From contig CAZIDN010000024.1 of the NCBI GenBank assembly GCA_964537875.1, positions 1 to 51,972 of the forward strand: 51,972 bases of DNA, in the 5' to 3' direction. The notes beneath the pieces were generated by a model. The model searched no databases, had not been told where the DNA came from, and saw nothing but the letters and a program-made list of their open reading frames with translations. The position numbers and the translations under genes are program-made. The first letter of the stretch is position 1. The number at the start of each line of letters is the position of its first letter. This stretch comes from JAPKZH01 sp964537875. GTDB taxonomy: Bacteria; Acidobacteriota; Aminicenantia; Aminicenantales; UBA4085. Shown here one piece after another: positions 23,594-30,657 of the stretch.

Positions 23594-24571
23594 ATGAAGC
23601 TCGAGCGGCTCGGCGAGCGGGAGCTGATCGCGGCCATCCGGAAGGAATTTTCGGGCTCCGGCAAGAACATCGTGCTCGGCATCGGCGATGACGCCGCCGT
23701 TGTTCGACCCGGCCGAATTCCCCTCATCCTGACCAAGGACCTATTGGTCGAGGACGTCGATTTCATCCGCAGCCTCCATCCGGCCCGCTGCATCGGGCGC
23801 AAAAGCCTCAACGTCAACCTCAGCGATATCGCCGCGATGGGCGGAAACCCGAAATACGCCCTGCTCGGTCTTGCCTTCCCTCCCGACCTTTCCCTGACCT
23901 GGATCAGCCAGTTCATGGCCGGGTTTGGATCGGCGGCCCGGCAGGCCGGCGTTGACCTGATCGGAGGGGATGTCTCCAAAGCCCTGACGATTATGATTTC
24001 CGTAACCGTGCTGGGCGAAGGCAAGAATACCGTCCGACGCAGCGGCGCCAGGCCCGGCCACCGGATTTATGTTTCAGGCTGCCTGGGGGATGCCAAGCTC
24101 GGCTTTCTTCTGACGATGAAAGGGTTGAGGCTGGGCCGCTCCAAAAGCGCCGATCCCATCCTGCGTGCTTTTCTCGATCCCGTGCCTCGGATCGCCCTTG
24201 GCCGCGAGCTGGCCCGCCGGAACATCCCGTCCTCGATGATTGATGTCAGCGACGGGCTGTCCGTGGATTTGATGCATATCTGCGAAGAGAGCGGCACGGG
24301 CGCCGAGATCGAGCTCGCCAGGCTGCCGCTTTCGCCCGGGATGCGGACGTTCGGCGGCAAAAAAGCTCTCGATTACGCCCTGCATGGGGGAGAGGATTTC
24401 GAGCTGTTGTTTACGGCGGCGCCCGGGAAGCAGAACCTCCTTGAGGGCCTGCCAAAGAGGTTTAAGATCACCATGATCGGCCGGATGACCGGCAAGAAAG
24501 GAATTTATTCCGTGGATCGTTTCGGCCGCAAAAGACGCTTAGAGATCAAAGGCTACGAGCACTTCACTTGA
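23594..24571 (+). CDS. thiL: thiamine-monophosphate kinase ThiL
   Basis: This 325-residue enzyme phosphorylates thiamine monophosphate to thiamine diphosphate, the last step of cofactor synthesis. It has the PurM/ThiL ATP-grasp-like fold with LGIGDDAAVV near residue 28, TKDLLVEDVDF, the metal-binding LNVNLSDIAAMGG, GGDVSKA and the C-terminal SDGL and HGGEDFELLF segments. The ATG lies 8 bases after the lon stop. The 3' end overlaps the convergent dapF 3' end by 8 bases (24564-24571), leaving no room for an ordinary terminator. Confidence 0.93.
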   Translation: MKLERLGERELIAAIRKEFSGSGKNIVLGIGDDAAVVRPGRIPLILTKDLLVEDVDFIRSLHPARCIGRKSLNVNLSDIAAMGGNPKYALLGLAFPPDLSLTWISQFMAGFGSAARQAGVDLIGGDVSKALTIMISVTVLGEGKNTVRRSGARPGHRIYVSGCLGDAKLGFLLTMKGLRLGRSKSADPILRAFLDPVPRIALGRELARRNIPSSMIDVSDGLSVDLMHICEESGTGAEIELARLPLSPGMRTFGGKKALDYALHGGEDFELLFTAAPGKQNLLEGLPKRFKITMIGRMTGKKGIYSVDRFGRKRRLEIKGYEHFT

Positions 24572-25418
24572 GAAGGAATGAGCCGATGAAGGCGAATTCC
24601 GCCGGCCCGGCCTGATAGACCTTGTCCTTGCCCCATTCCACCATGAGCTGGCCCATGCTCGTCTTCACCCGGACCTTCCGGTTCGTCAGGTTTTTGAGGA
24701 TGGAGGCCACGGCGGCCGCGCAGGAGCCGCTGCCCGAGGAGAGCGTTTCCCCGACGCCTCTCTCCCAAAAAAGGACTTCGATCTCGTCGCGGCTCAGGAC
24801 CCGGATGAATTCGGTGTTCGTCCGGTTGGGGAAAAACGGGTGCGACTCGATTTCCCGGCCGAGCTGGTGCCATTCGATGCGGGCGGGGAAGCGGTCGACG
24901 AAAACGGTGCAGTGGGGATTGCCGAGCGAGACGACCGTGATCGGATAGACCTTGCGGTTGATCATCAGCGGGTAGTCGATCAGGCGCTCATGGACGGACC
25001 CGTCGTCAAAAGGGATTTCCTTGGAGGTCAGGCGCGGGACGCCCATCTCGATCTTGATCATGAGCCGATCTTCACTTTTCTCGATCAGCTCGCTTTCCCG
25101 GCTGCCGGCCGGGGTCTCGAACATGACCCGCGGGCCTTCGATCTTCTGCTGGGAATAAAGGTAGGCAGCGGCACAGCGCAGCCCGTTTCCTGAGACCTCG
25201 GCCTCGGTGCCGTCGGCGTTGAAAATTCGAAAACCGACCAATCCCCGGGCCTTGTCCTTGACCGAGATGAGAAGAAGCCCGTCGGCCCCGACGCCGGTGT
25301 GGCGCTCGCAGATCTTGCGGGCCAGATCGCCGAGGTCCTTTTCCGAGAGCTCCGCCACTTCGTCCTGATCGACGATCAGAAAATCGTTGCCCAGGGAATG
25401 GAATTTATTAAACTTCAC
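24564..25418 (-). CDS. dapF: diaminopimelate epimerase homologue with Ser/Ser active site
   Basis: This 284-residue DapF-family protein has the expected length and two-lobe layout: N-terminal FHSLGNDFLIVD, FNADGTEAEVSGNGLRCAA, SLGNPHCTVFVD and WERGVGETLSSGSGSC. DapF interconverts LL- and meso-diaminopimelate by a two-base mechanism using two cysteines (Cys73 and Cys217 in Haemophilus). Here both positions are serine: Ser76 in EVSGNG and Ser228 in LSSGSG. The other active-site residues (Asn, Glu-Arg pair, Gly-rich phosphate-like loops) are kept. The GTG start directly follows the htrA stop. It may be a slow epimerase, use another substrate, or belong to a lineage in which Ser works. The codons are read cleanly, so a frameshift is not the cause. 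Confidence 0.85.
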   Translation of the reverse strand: MKFNKFHSLGNDFLIVDQDEVAELSEKDLGDLARKICERHTGVGADGLLLISVKDKARGLVGFRIFNADGTEAEVSGNGLRCAAAYLYSQQKIEGPRVMFETPAGSRESELIEKSEDRLMIKIEMGVPRLTSKEIPFDDGSVHERLIDYPLMINRKVYPITVVSLGNPHCTVFVDRFPARIEWHQLGREIESHPFFPNRTNTEFIRVLSRDEIEVLFWERGVGETLSSGSGSCAAAVASILKNLTNRKVRVKTSMGQLMVEWGKDKVYQAGPAEFAFIGSFLLK

Positions 25419-26927
25419 TCATGAGATCCTAATGGTCACGATGGCGTCCCTCGACTGTCCGTCTTGTTCCCTGCGGATGAGCAGGAGGAGGGCATCGCCG
25501 GGCTTGACTTTCCGCATGATGCTCTCCCACTGGCTGACGGTCGTGATTTTTTGCCGGTTGACTTCAATAATGATGTCGCCGGGCTGGATTCCTTTGCGCT
25601 CGGCGTCGCTTCCGTTTTCAACTTCGTTAATCAGAAGGCCTTCGGTTGTTCGCAGGCCGTAGGGCCTGGCCATCTGGGGCGTCAGGGTCGAGAGGGTAAT
25701 GCCGATATTTTTAGCGGCGGATTCGCCGGCGGTCTTGGCTTTTTCCCCGGTCTCGAGCTCGGCGATGGCCGCCGTGACTGTCTTTTCCTGGCCGTCGCGG
25801 ACGACCTTGATCTCGACTTTTGTCCCCGGCTGGATGTCGGCGATTTTCATCCTGAGGTCGGTGGGGCTTTCGACAACCTTGCCGTTGACTTCCGTGACGA
25901 CATCGTACTGCTTGATGCCGGCCTTTTCGGCGGGGCTGCCGGGCGTGACATCGTTAATAACCGCGCCCTTCCGGGATTTCAGGTTGAGCGCTTTTTGATA
26001 GTCCTGGTCGATGGGCTGCGATACGATAGTGACGCCCAGCCAGCCGCGGATGACGCGGCCCTTTTCTTTGAGCTGGGTGACGACTTTTTTGGCCATGTTG
26101 GATGGAATGGCGAAGCCGATGCCGATGTTCCCGCCTGTTGGATTTGGAGCAAGCATATTGCTTGTGATACCGATGACTTCGCCCTTCATGTTGACGAGCG
26201 GGCCCCCGCTGTTTCCCCTGTTAATGGCTGCATCGGTTTGAATGTAATCTTCATATGTTTGAACATCTCCGCCCAAACCAAGCTGTCGGCCTTTAGCGCT
26301 GACGATTCCCGCCGTCACGGTGTGTTCCATGCCGAGCGGGTTGCCGATGGCCAGCACCCATTCGCCGATTTTCATCTGGGCAGAATCTCCCAGCTCTGCG
26401 AAAGGCACATTTTTCGTGTCGACTTTGATGAGAGCCAGGTCGGTCTTAGGGTCGGTGCCAATAATTTTAGCCGTATATTCATCACCCTGAACGGTGAAGA
26501 CTTTGACTTTGGAAGCTTTTTCGACAAGATGGTTATTGGTCAGTATGTAGCCGTCATTGCTGATATAAAAACCCGTTCCCTGGACGATAAATTTATATTC
26601 CTGAGGGCGCTGTTGCTGGCGTCCGAAAAACCTGTCCCAGAAATCGTCACCAAACGGACTGTCCGGGAAAGTCATTGAAGACTGTTTTTCGACTCTTTCG
26701 CTCTCGATTTTTAGCACGGCCGGTCCGAGTTTTTCCGAGACTTTGACGAAATCCAGGTCGGGCTTGACCTGGGGCGCCTCCGCATAAAGGTTGGCGCCGA
26801 GCGGAGACGAAGTCTTGTTCAAAAAGCTCGTCTCGGCGTGCTTTTCGGGCAAATAGACAAATATGTAGCCGGCAAGGAGCACTCCTAAAAAGAAGCTTGC
26901 CAGTGCGATCCATACAAATTTTTTCAT
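25419..26927 (-). CDS. periplasmic serine protease of the HtrA/DegP/DegQ family
   Basis: This 502-residue protease/chaperone is anchored or exported by an N-terminal hydrophobic segment (VWIALASFFLGVLLAGYIF). The trypsin-like domain has His133 (TNNHLV), Asp163 (KTDLALIKV) and Ser240 (RGNSGGPL), all intact. Two PDZ domains follow, starting near GWLGVTIV and GITLSTL. It degrades or refolds damaged envelope proteins, as DegP does. A GGAGGATG box precedes the ATG, and a promoter lies upstream. Its stop directly abuts the dapF GTG, so the two genes form an operon. Confidence 0.95.
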   Translation of the reverse strand: MKKFVWIALASFFLGVLLAGYIFVYLPEKHAETSFLNKTSSPLGANLYAEAPQVKPDLDFVKVSEKLGPAVLKIESERVEKQSSMTFPDSPFGDDFWDRFFGRQQQRPQEYKFIVQGTGFYISNDGYILTNNHLVEKASKVKVFTVQGDEYTAKIIGTDPKTDLALIKVDTKNVPFAELGDSAQMKIGEWVLAIGNPLGMEHTVTAGIVSAKGRQLGLGGDVQTYEDYIQTDAAINRGNSGGPLVNMKGEVIGITSNMLAPNPTGGNIGIGFAIPSNMAKKVVTQLKEKGRVIRGWLGVTIVSQPIDQDYQKALNLKSRKGAVINDVTPGSPAEKAGIKQYDVVTEVNGKVVESPTDLRMKIADIQPGTKVEIKVVRDGQEKTVTAAIAELETGEKAKTAGESAAKNIGITLSTLTPQMARPYGLRTTEGLLINEVENGSDAERKGIQPGDIIIEVNRQKITTVSQWESIMRKVKPGDALLLLIRREQDGQSRDAIVTIRIS

Positions 26928-26985
26928 CTGACATCCTCCATTTTGTGCCTGGTGAACGCTAACTGCCGTTTTTTTTTAGCTTTAA

Positions 26986-27014
26986 AAGATAGCATATTCC
27001 TTTCCAAAATTCAA
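26986..27014 (-). promoter_or_regulatory. sigma70-type promoter for htrA-dapF
   Basis: On the minus strand TTGAAT (27014-27009) and TATCTT (26991-26986) are 17 bases apart, about 60 bases before the htrA ATG. Confidence 0.6.
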
Positions 27015-27024
27015 ACGAGTTTCG

Positions 27025-27063
27025 GAGGGGACGGCCCTCTTTTCCTTCGAAGGCCGTCCCCTC
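27025..27063. repeat. GGGGACGG-type hairpin in a divergent intergenic region
   Basis: GAGGGGACGGCC (27025-27036) pairs perfectly with GGCCGTCCCCTC (27052-27063). The flanking genes htrA and tmk are divergent, so it cannot terminate either; it is therefore better seen as a dispersed repeat than as a terminator. Confidence 0.8.
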
Positions 27064-27190
27064 TTCTTAAGCCTTTAATCCCCGTATTGAGGAGGGGAGA
27101 GGGGGCTATTCAAAAAGTCCACCGAATACATTTAACTAGGCGGAGCCCAAAAAAGTTGCATTTCAGGCGCCGTCCAGTTAAGATTCCTTG

Positions 27191-27262
27191 ATCGGGGTCA
27201 AACCTACTCATTACGCATCTTCCCCGAGAGAATTTTGCGTAATGAGTAGGTTTGACCCCGAT
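27191..27262. repeat. perfect 27-bp inverted repeat, family B full copy 1
   Basis: The arms 27191-27217 and 27236-27262 are perfectly complementary over 27 bases, beginning ATCGGGGTCAAACC and ending GGTTTGACCCCGAT, with an 18-base loop. A near copy is at 42119-42185, and partial copies are at 20646 and 40436. The form resembles the REP/MITE substrates of Y1 (IS200-like, RAYT) transposases. The palindrome ends just before the tmk ribosome site and could hide it in a hairpin if transcribed. Confidence 0.9.
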
Positions 27263-27274
27263 TGGGGAGGCGCG

Positions 27275-27883
27275 TTGAAAAAAGGCGTTTTGATCGTTCT
27301 CGAGGGTATTGATGGAGCCGGGAAGTCCACCCAGGCCAGATTACTGCTTAGGATGCTCCGGAGAGAGGGGTGGAATGCCGTGTATTTCCGCGAGCCGTCC
27401 AGGGGAAAATGGGGGCGAGAAATTAAACGGAAAGCTAAGGAAGCCGCCTCCCTGACGCCGGAGGAGGAGTTGGACTTGTTCCTAAAAGACCGGCAGGAGA
27501 ATGTTCGAAAAAACCTGAGGCCGGCGCTCAAAGAAAAAAAAGTCGTCGTCCTCGACCGGTATTATTTTTCGACGATCGCCTACCAGGGCGCCAAGGGGAT
27601 CGACCGGGCTAGGATCATGCGTCTTAACGAGGCCTTTGCCCCCAAGCCGGACCTGGTTTTTATCCTCGACATCGAGGCCAAGGACGGGCTGGCCCGGATC
27701 GAAGGCCGGAAAAAGAAAGACAAGCTCTTCGAACGCGCCGCCTACCTTGCCAAGGTTCGGAGGATTTTCCGCAGCTTCAAGGGCGGCAGGTTCCATCATA
27801 TCGATGCCGGCCTGGATAGGAAAGAGATCAGCAAGCTCATCCTCGAGAAAACCCTCAAACATCTGAAGAAACCGGAATCATAA
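27275..27883 (+). CDS. tmk: thymidylate kinase-like protein
   Basis: This 202-residue P-loop kinase has LIVLEGIDGAGKSTQ (Walker A), FREPSRGKWGREI in place of the usual EPGGT loop, and VVVLDRYYFSTIAYQGAK (the DR[YF].S..AYQG signature). It also has FILDIEAKDGLARI and a basic LID region (EGRKKKDKLFE). It would convert dTMP to dTDP. I chose the TTG at 27275 because GGGGAGG lies 4 bases upstream and the kinase fold begins at once. A reading from 27188 or from the ATG at 27242 would have to translate the palindromic repeat. Family members with the altered loop are common, but nucleotide specificity could differ. Confidence 0.8.
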   Translation: MKKGVLIVLEGIDGAGKSTQARLLLRMLRREGWNAVYFREPSRGKWGREIKRKAKEAASLTPEEELDLFLKDRQENVRKNLRPALKEKKVVVLDRYYFSTIAYQGAKGIDRARIMRLNEAFAPKPDLVFILDIEAKDGLARIEGRKKKDKLFERAAYLAKVRRIFRSFKGGRFHHIDAGLDRKEISKLILEKTLKHLKKPES

Positions 27884-27961
27884 ATCAGGAACAAACCTCG
27901 ACATTCAATATTTTTTATTATAGGTTGAGGTTTGCCCTGGCAGAAGGATCTCCAGACATGT

Positions 27962-28095
27962 GATTTCAAGGAGGCGTAGGAATCGCCCCAAAGGCCCCCA
28001 TAGCGGAGGGGGGCCCCGGCAGCTTTGCGACGGGGGGAACCGACGGGACTGGTTCCCCAGGGGGCCGGGGGTGATTCCTACGCCTCCTTGAAATC
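27962..28095. repeat. palindromic dispersed repeat, family A, copy 2
   Basis: The 23-bp outer arms (27962-27984 and 28073-28095) are perfectly complementary, from GATTTCAAGGAGG to CCTCCTTGAAATC. The GC-rich core 28000-28072 carries GAACCGACGGGACTGGTTCC, the reverse complement of the core in copy 1. It lies between tmk and the penicillin-binding protein gene. Just before it, CAAACCTC (27893) and GAGGTTTG (27927) form another loose inverted repeat that may end tmk. Confidence 0.9.
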
Positions 28096-28129
28096 AGACA
28101 AACGGAGAGGGTCACGACCCGGCCTAAAT

Positions 28130-28158
28130 TTGGTTTTTTCCTGCTAATCTGCTATATT
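28130..28158 (+). promoter_or_regulatory. promoter suggesting a leaderless penicillin-binding protein mRNA
   Basis: TTGGTT (28130-28135) and TATATT (28153-28158) are 17 bases apart. The -10 box ends 9 bases before the ATG at 28168 and no ribosome site is present, so the transcript probably begins at or near the start codon. Confidence 0.5.
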
Positions 28159-28167
28159 TTTAGCTCT

Positions 28168-30594
28168 ATGGCCCAAAAAAACATCATCTGGCGCATCCAG
28201 ATAAATAAGTTCAATAGAAAGAAATTCTTCAAGGCCCTCCTCTTTATCTTGATCTTCGGCTCCGCCCTCATTCTCGGGGGATTTTTGGGCCTCTATGTGG
28301 CCGTCCGGAACACTCTCCCCGATGTTTCCCAGCTTGAAAAGTTCGAGCCCAAGATCCTCACCTCCATCTATGCCGACGACGGCAAGGTCATCAAAGAAAT
28401 CGGCATAGAGAAGCGGGTCATCATCTCCTATAACCAAATCCCTGATATCCTTAAAAAGGCGATTCTGGCGACAGAGGACCCCAGGTTTTTCAAACATCGC
28501 GGCATCGACGTTCGAGGAATCCTGCGCGCTTTCAAGGAAAATTTCCGGAACATTCTACGCCGGCGGAAGCTTCAAGGCGGGAGCACGATCACCCAACAGC
28601 TGGCCACGAACCTCTTCCTCTACCGCCAACAGACGGTTCACCGCAAGCTTCTGGAGATGGTCCTGTCCGTCCAGATTGAAAAAAGATATTCCAAAGAAAA
28701 AATTTTCGAGATGTACTGCAACCAGTTTTTTCTGGGCCACGGGATTTACGGTGTCGAAGCGGCGGCGAATTTCTTTTTTGGCAAGAGGGTCTCTGAGCTG
28801 AACCTGGCAGAGGCCGCCCTGATCGCGGGCATCTTTCGGGGGCCATCGGTTTATTCCCCTTATTCAACTCCCGAGCTGACCTTTGACCGGCGCAACCATG
28901 TTCTCAATCGCATGGTCGAGGAGGGCTTTATCACGAAAGCCCAGGCCGAGGCGACAAGGAAGGAGCCGATGAGCGTCCTCCCGCTGGGCCGGGATGATTC
29001 CGAGTTCGGAGCCACCTTTTTTGAAGAAGTGCGCCGGCACATCGTCAATACCTACGGCGAAGATGCGCTCTACCGCGGCGGCTTGAAAGTCTATACGACC
29101 CTCAACCCCCTCTATCAGAAATTTGCCGAAAACGCCCTGGTCAAGGGACTGCGCGCCTTGGATAAAAGGCACGGCTGGCGGAAGGACAAAAAGAACCTGC
29201 TGGAGGACAAAGAATTCCTGAAAAAAGGCCAGAAGCTCGAGGACACCTGGTTGAAGAGCTGGTCGGGCCCGAGCTTGGAAGCCGGCGATATCTTGGATGC
29301 GATCGTCCTGTCCGTCACCAAGCGCGAAGCCAGGGTCAAGGTCAAGAATTACATCGGCAGGATGCTCAACGACGATGTCGACTGGACGCGGGCCAAGAAC
29401 CTCGATGGCCTGATCAAACCCGGAGATGTGATCCAGGTCAAAGTGAAGAGCACGGACGAACAGAAAAAAGAGCTGGCCGTCTCGCTCGACCAGGAGCCCA
29501 AGGTCGAAGGGGCGGTTCTCGTCATCGACCCGCGGACCGGGCAGATCAAGGCCATGATCGGCGGCTATTCGTTCAAAAGAAGCCAGTATAACCGGGCCAC
29601 CCAGGCGCCGCGGCAGCCCGGCTCGGCCATCAAGCCCTTTCTCTACACGGCCGCCCTGGAGAGCGGCTTCACGGCCGCCAGCCGGATCCTGGATGCGCCC
29701 ACGGACTTCATCGATAAATGGGACGGACAGCCGTGGACGCCGAAGAACTATGACAGAAGATATAAAGGCATGGTCACCCTGCGCACGGGCATCGAAGAGT
29801 CGCGGAACGTCGTTACGGCCACAATTCTGGACCGGATCTCGCCCCAGACCGGCGTGGATTACTGCAAGAGATTCGGGCTGACGACGACCATCTATCCCTA
29901 TCTCTCGCTGTCGCTGGGAACGTTTGATGTCAAGATGCTGGAGCTCGTCTCGGCCTACACCGTTTTTCCCAACAAAGGCGTCAGGGTCAGGCCGTACTTC
30001 ATCACCCGCATCGAAAGCCGGGAGGGCGGGATCCTCGAGGAAAATCGAATCGAGTCCGAAGAGGTCATTTCCCCTCAGACGGCCTATCTCATGACCTACC
30101 TGATGCAGGGCGTCATCGAACACCAGAACGGAACGGCCAATTCGGCGGGTTTTTTGCTCAATGATAAGCCGCTGGCGGGGAAGACCGGAACGACGGACAA
30201 ATACACCGACGCCTGGTTCATCGGTTTTTCGCCTTCCCTGTGCGCGGGCGTCTGGGTCGGGAACGATAACAACGTCAGCCTGGGAAGCAATGAGGCCGGG
30301 GCCGCGGCGGCGCTGCCCGTCTGGACCGAATTCTTTAAAAATGTCATCGCCGACGAAAAATTAAATGCAAAAATCGCCGGGACCGAGCCGGCCTATGAAG
30401 AGTTCGAGGTCCCTTCCAATATCGTCTTTGTTCCCATCGACCTGAGGACGGGCCTGTTGGCGGCGCCCATCTGCAAATGGCCGTTCATGGAGGCTTTCCT
30501 GAACGAGACGGAACCCGTCCGGTTTTGCACCTACGAAGACCACATGTTGACTCTGGATTACTCGACTCTGGGCCGGGCCAAAGAAGAGCGCTAA
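28168..30594 (+). CDS. class A penicillin-binding protein (transglycosylase/transpeptidase)
   Basis: This 808-residue bifunctional peptidoglycan synthase is of the PBP1a type. A cytoplasmic N-terminus and one membrane helix (residues about 22-46) anchor it in the inner membrane. The glycosyltransferase 51 domain has ATEDPRFFKHRGID (Glu103) and QGGSTITQQLATN. An OB-like insert (around VKVKNYIGRML) precedes the transpeptidase domain, which has the three penicillin-binding motifs: Ser486-x-x-Lys489 in PGSAIKPF, SRN in ESRNVV and KTGTT. It polymerises and cross-links peptidoglycan, with meso-diaminopimelate expected as the cross-linking residue. The gene stands alone between a palindromic repeat and a terminator. 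Confidence 0.95.
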   Translation: MAQKNIIWRIQINKFNRKKFFKALLFILIFGSALILGGFLGLYVAVRNTLPDVSQLEKFEPKILTSIYADDGKVIKEIGIEKRVIISYNQIPDILKKAILATEDPRFFKHRGIDVRGILRAFKENFRNILRRRKLQGGSTITQQLATNLFLYRQQTVHRKLLEMVLSVQIEKRYSKEKIFEMYCNQFFLGHGIYGVEAAANFFFGKRVSELNLAEAALIAGIFRGPSVYSPYSTPELTFDRRNHVLNRMVEEGFITKAQAEATRKEPMSVLPLGRDDSEFGATFFEEVRRHIVNTYGEDALYRGGLKVYTTLNPLYQKFAENALVKGLRALDKRHGWRKDKKNLLEDKEFLKKGQKLEDTWLKSWSGPSLEAGDILDAIVLSVTKREARVKVKNYIGRMLNDDVDWTRAKNLDGLIKPGDVIQVKVKSTDEQKKELAVSLDQEPKVEGAVLVIDPRTGQIKAMIGGYSFKRSQYNRATQAPRQPGSAIKPFLYTAALESGFTAASRILDAPTDFIDKWDGQPWTPKNYDRRYKGMVTLRTGIEESRNVVTATILDRISPQTGVDYCKRFGLTTTIYPYLSLSLGTFDVKMLELVSAYTVFPNKGVRVRPYFITRIESREGGILEENRIESEEVISPQTAYLMTYLMQGVIEHQNGTANSAGFLLNDKPLAGKTGTTDKYTDAWFIGFSPSLCAGVWVGNDNNVSLGSNEAGAAAALPVWTEFFKNVIADEKLNAKIAGTEPAYEEFEVPSNIVFVPIDLRTGLLAAPICKWPFMEAFLNETEPVRFCTYEDHMLTLDYSTLGRAKEER

Positions 30595-30600
30595 AAAAAA

Positions 30601-30634
30601 GAGGGGACGGCACTTTGATCGTGCCGTCCCCTTT
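30601..30634 (+). terminator. terminator after the penicillin-binding protein gene
   Basis: GGGGACGGCAC (30603-30613) pairs perfectly with GTGCCGTCCCC (30621-30631) and is flanked by A8 upstream and TTTATAT downstream, a rho-independent terminator. It also faces the convergent FecR-like gene, so it may serve both strands. Confidence 0.8.
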
Positions 30635-30657
30635 ATATGGAGGGGGTTACGGAGGGG

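Noticed and set aside
24564..25418. Frameshift or misread as the cause of the Ser/Ser site in dapF
   Set aside because: Both Ser codons (TCA at Ser76, TCG at Ser228) lie in otherwise well conserved frames on each side, and a single base error would not explain both.
27188..27274. Longer N-terminus for the thymidylate kinase
   Set aside because: It would translate the perfect palindrome; the TTG at 27275 has a ribosome site and starts at the kinase fold.
28864..30123. Long minus-strand open frame opposite the penicillin-binding protein
   Set aside because: Shadow of the coding strand with biased Asp/Gly/Val/Leu composition and no recognisable motif.
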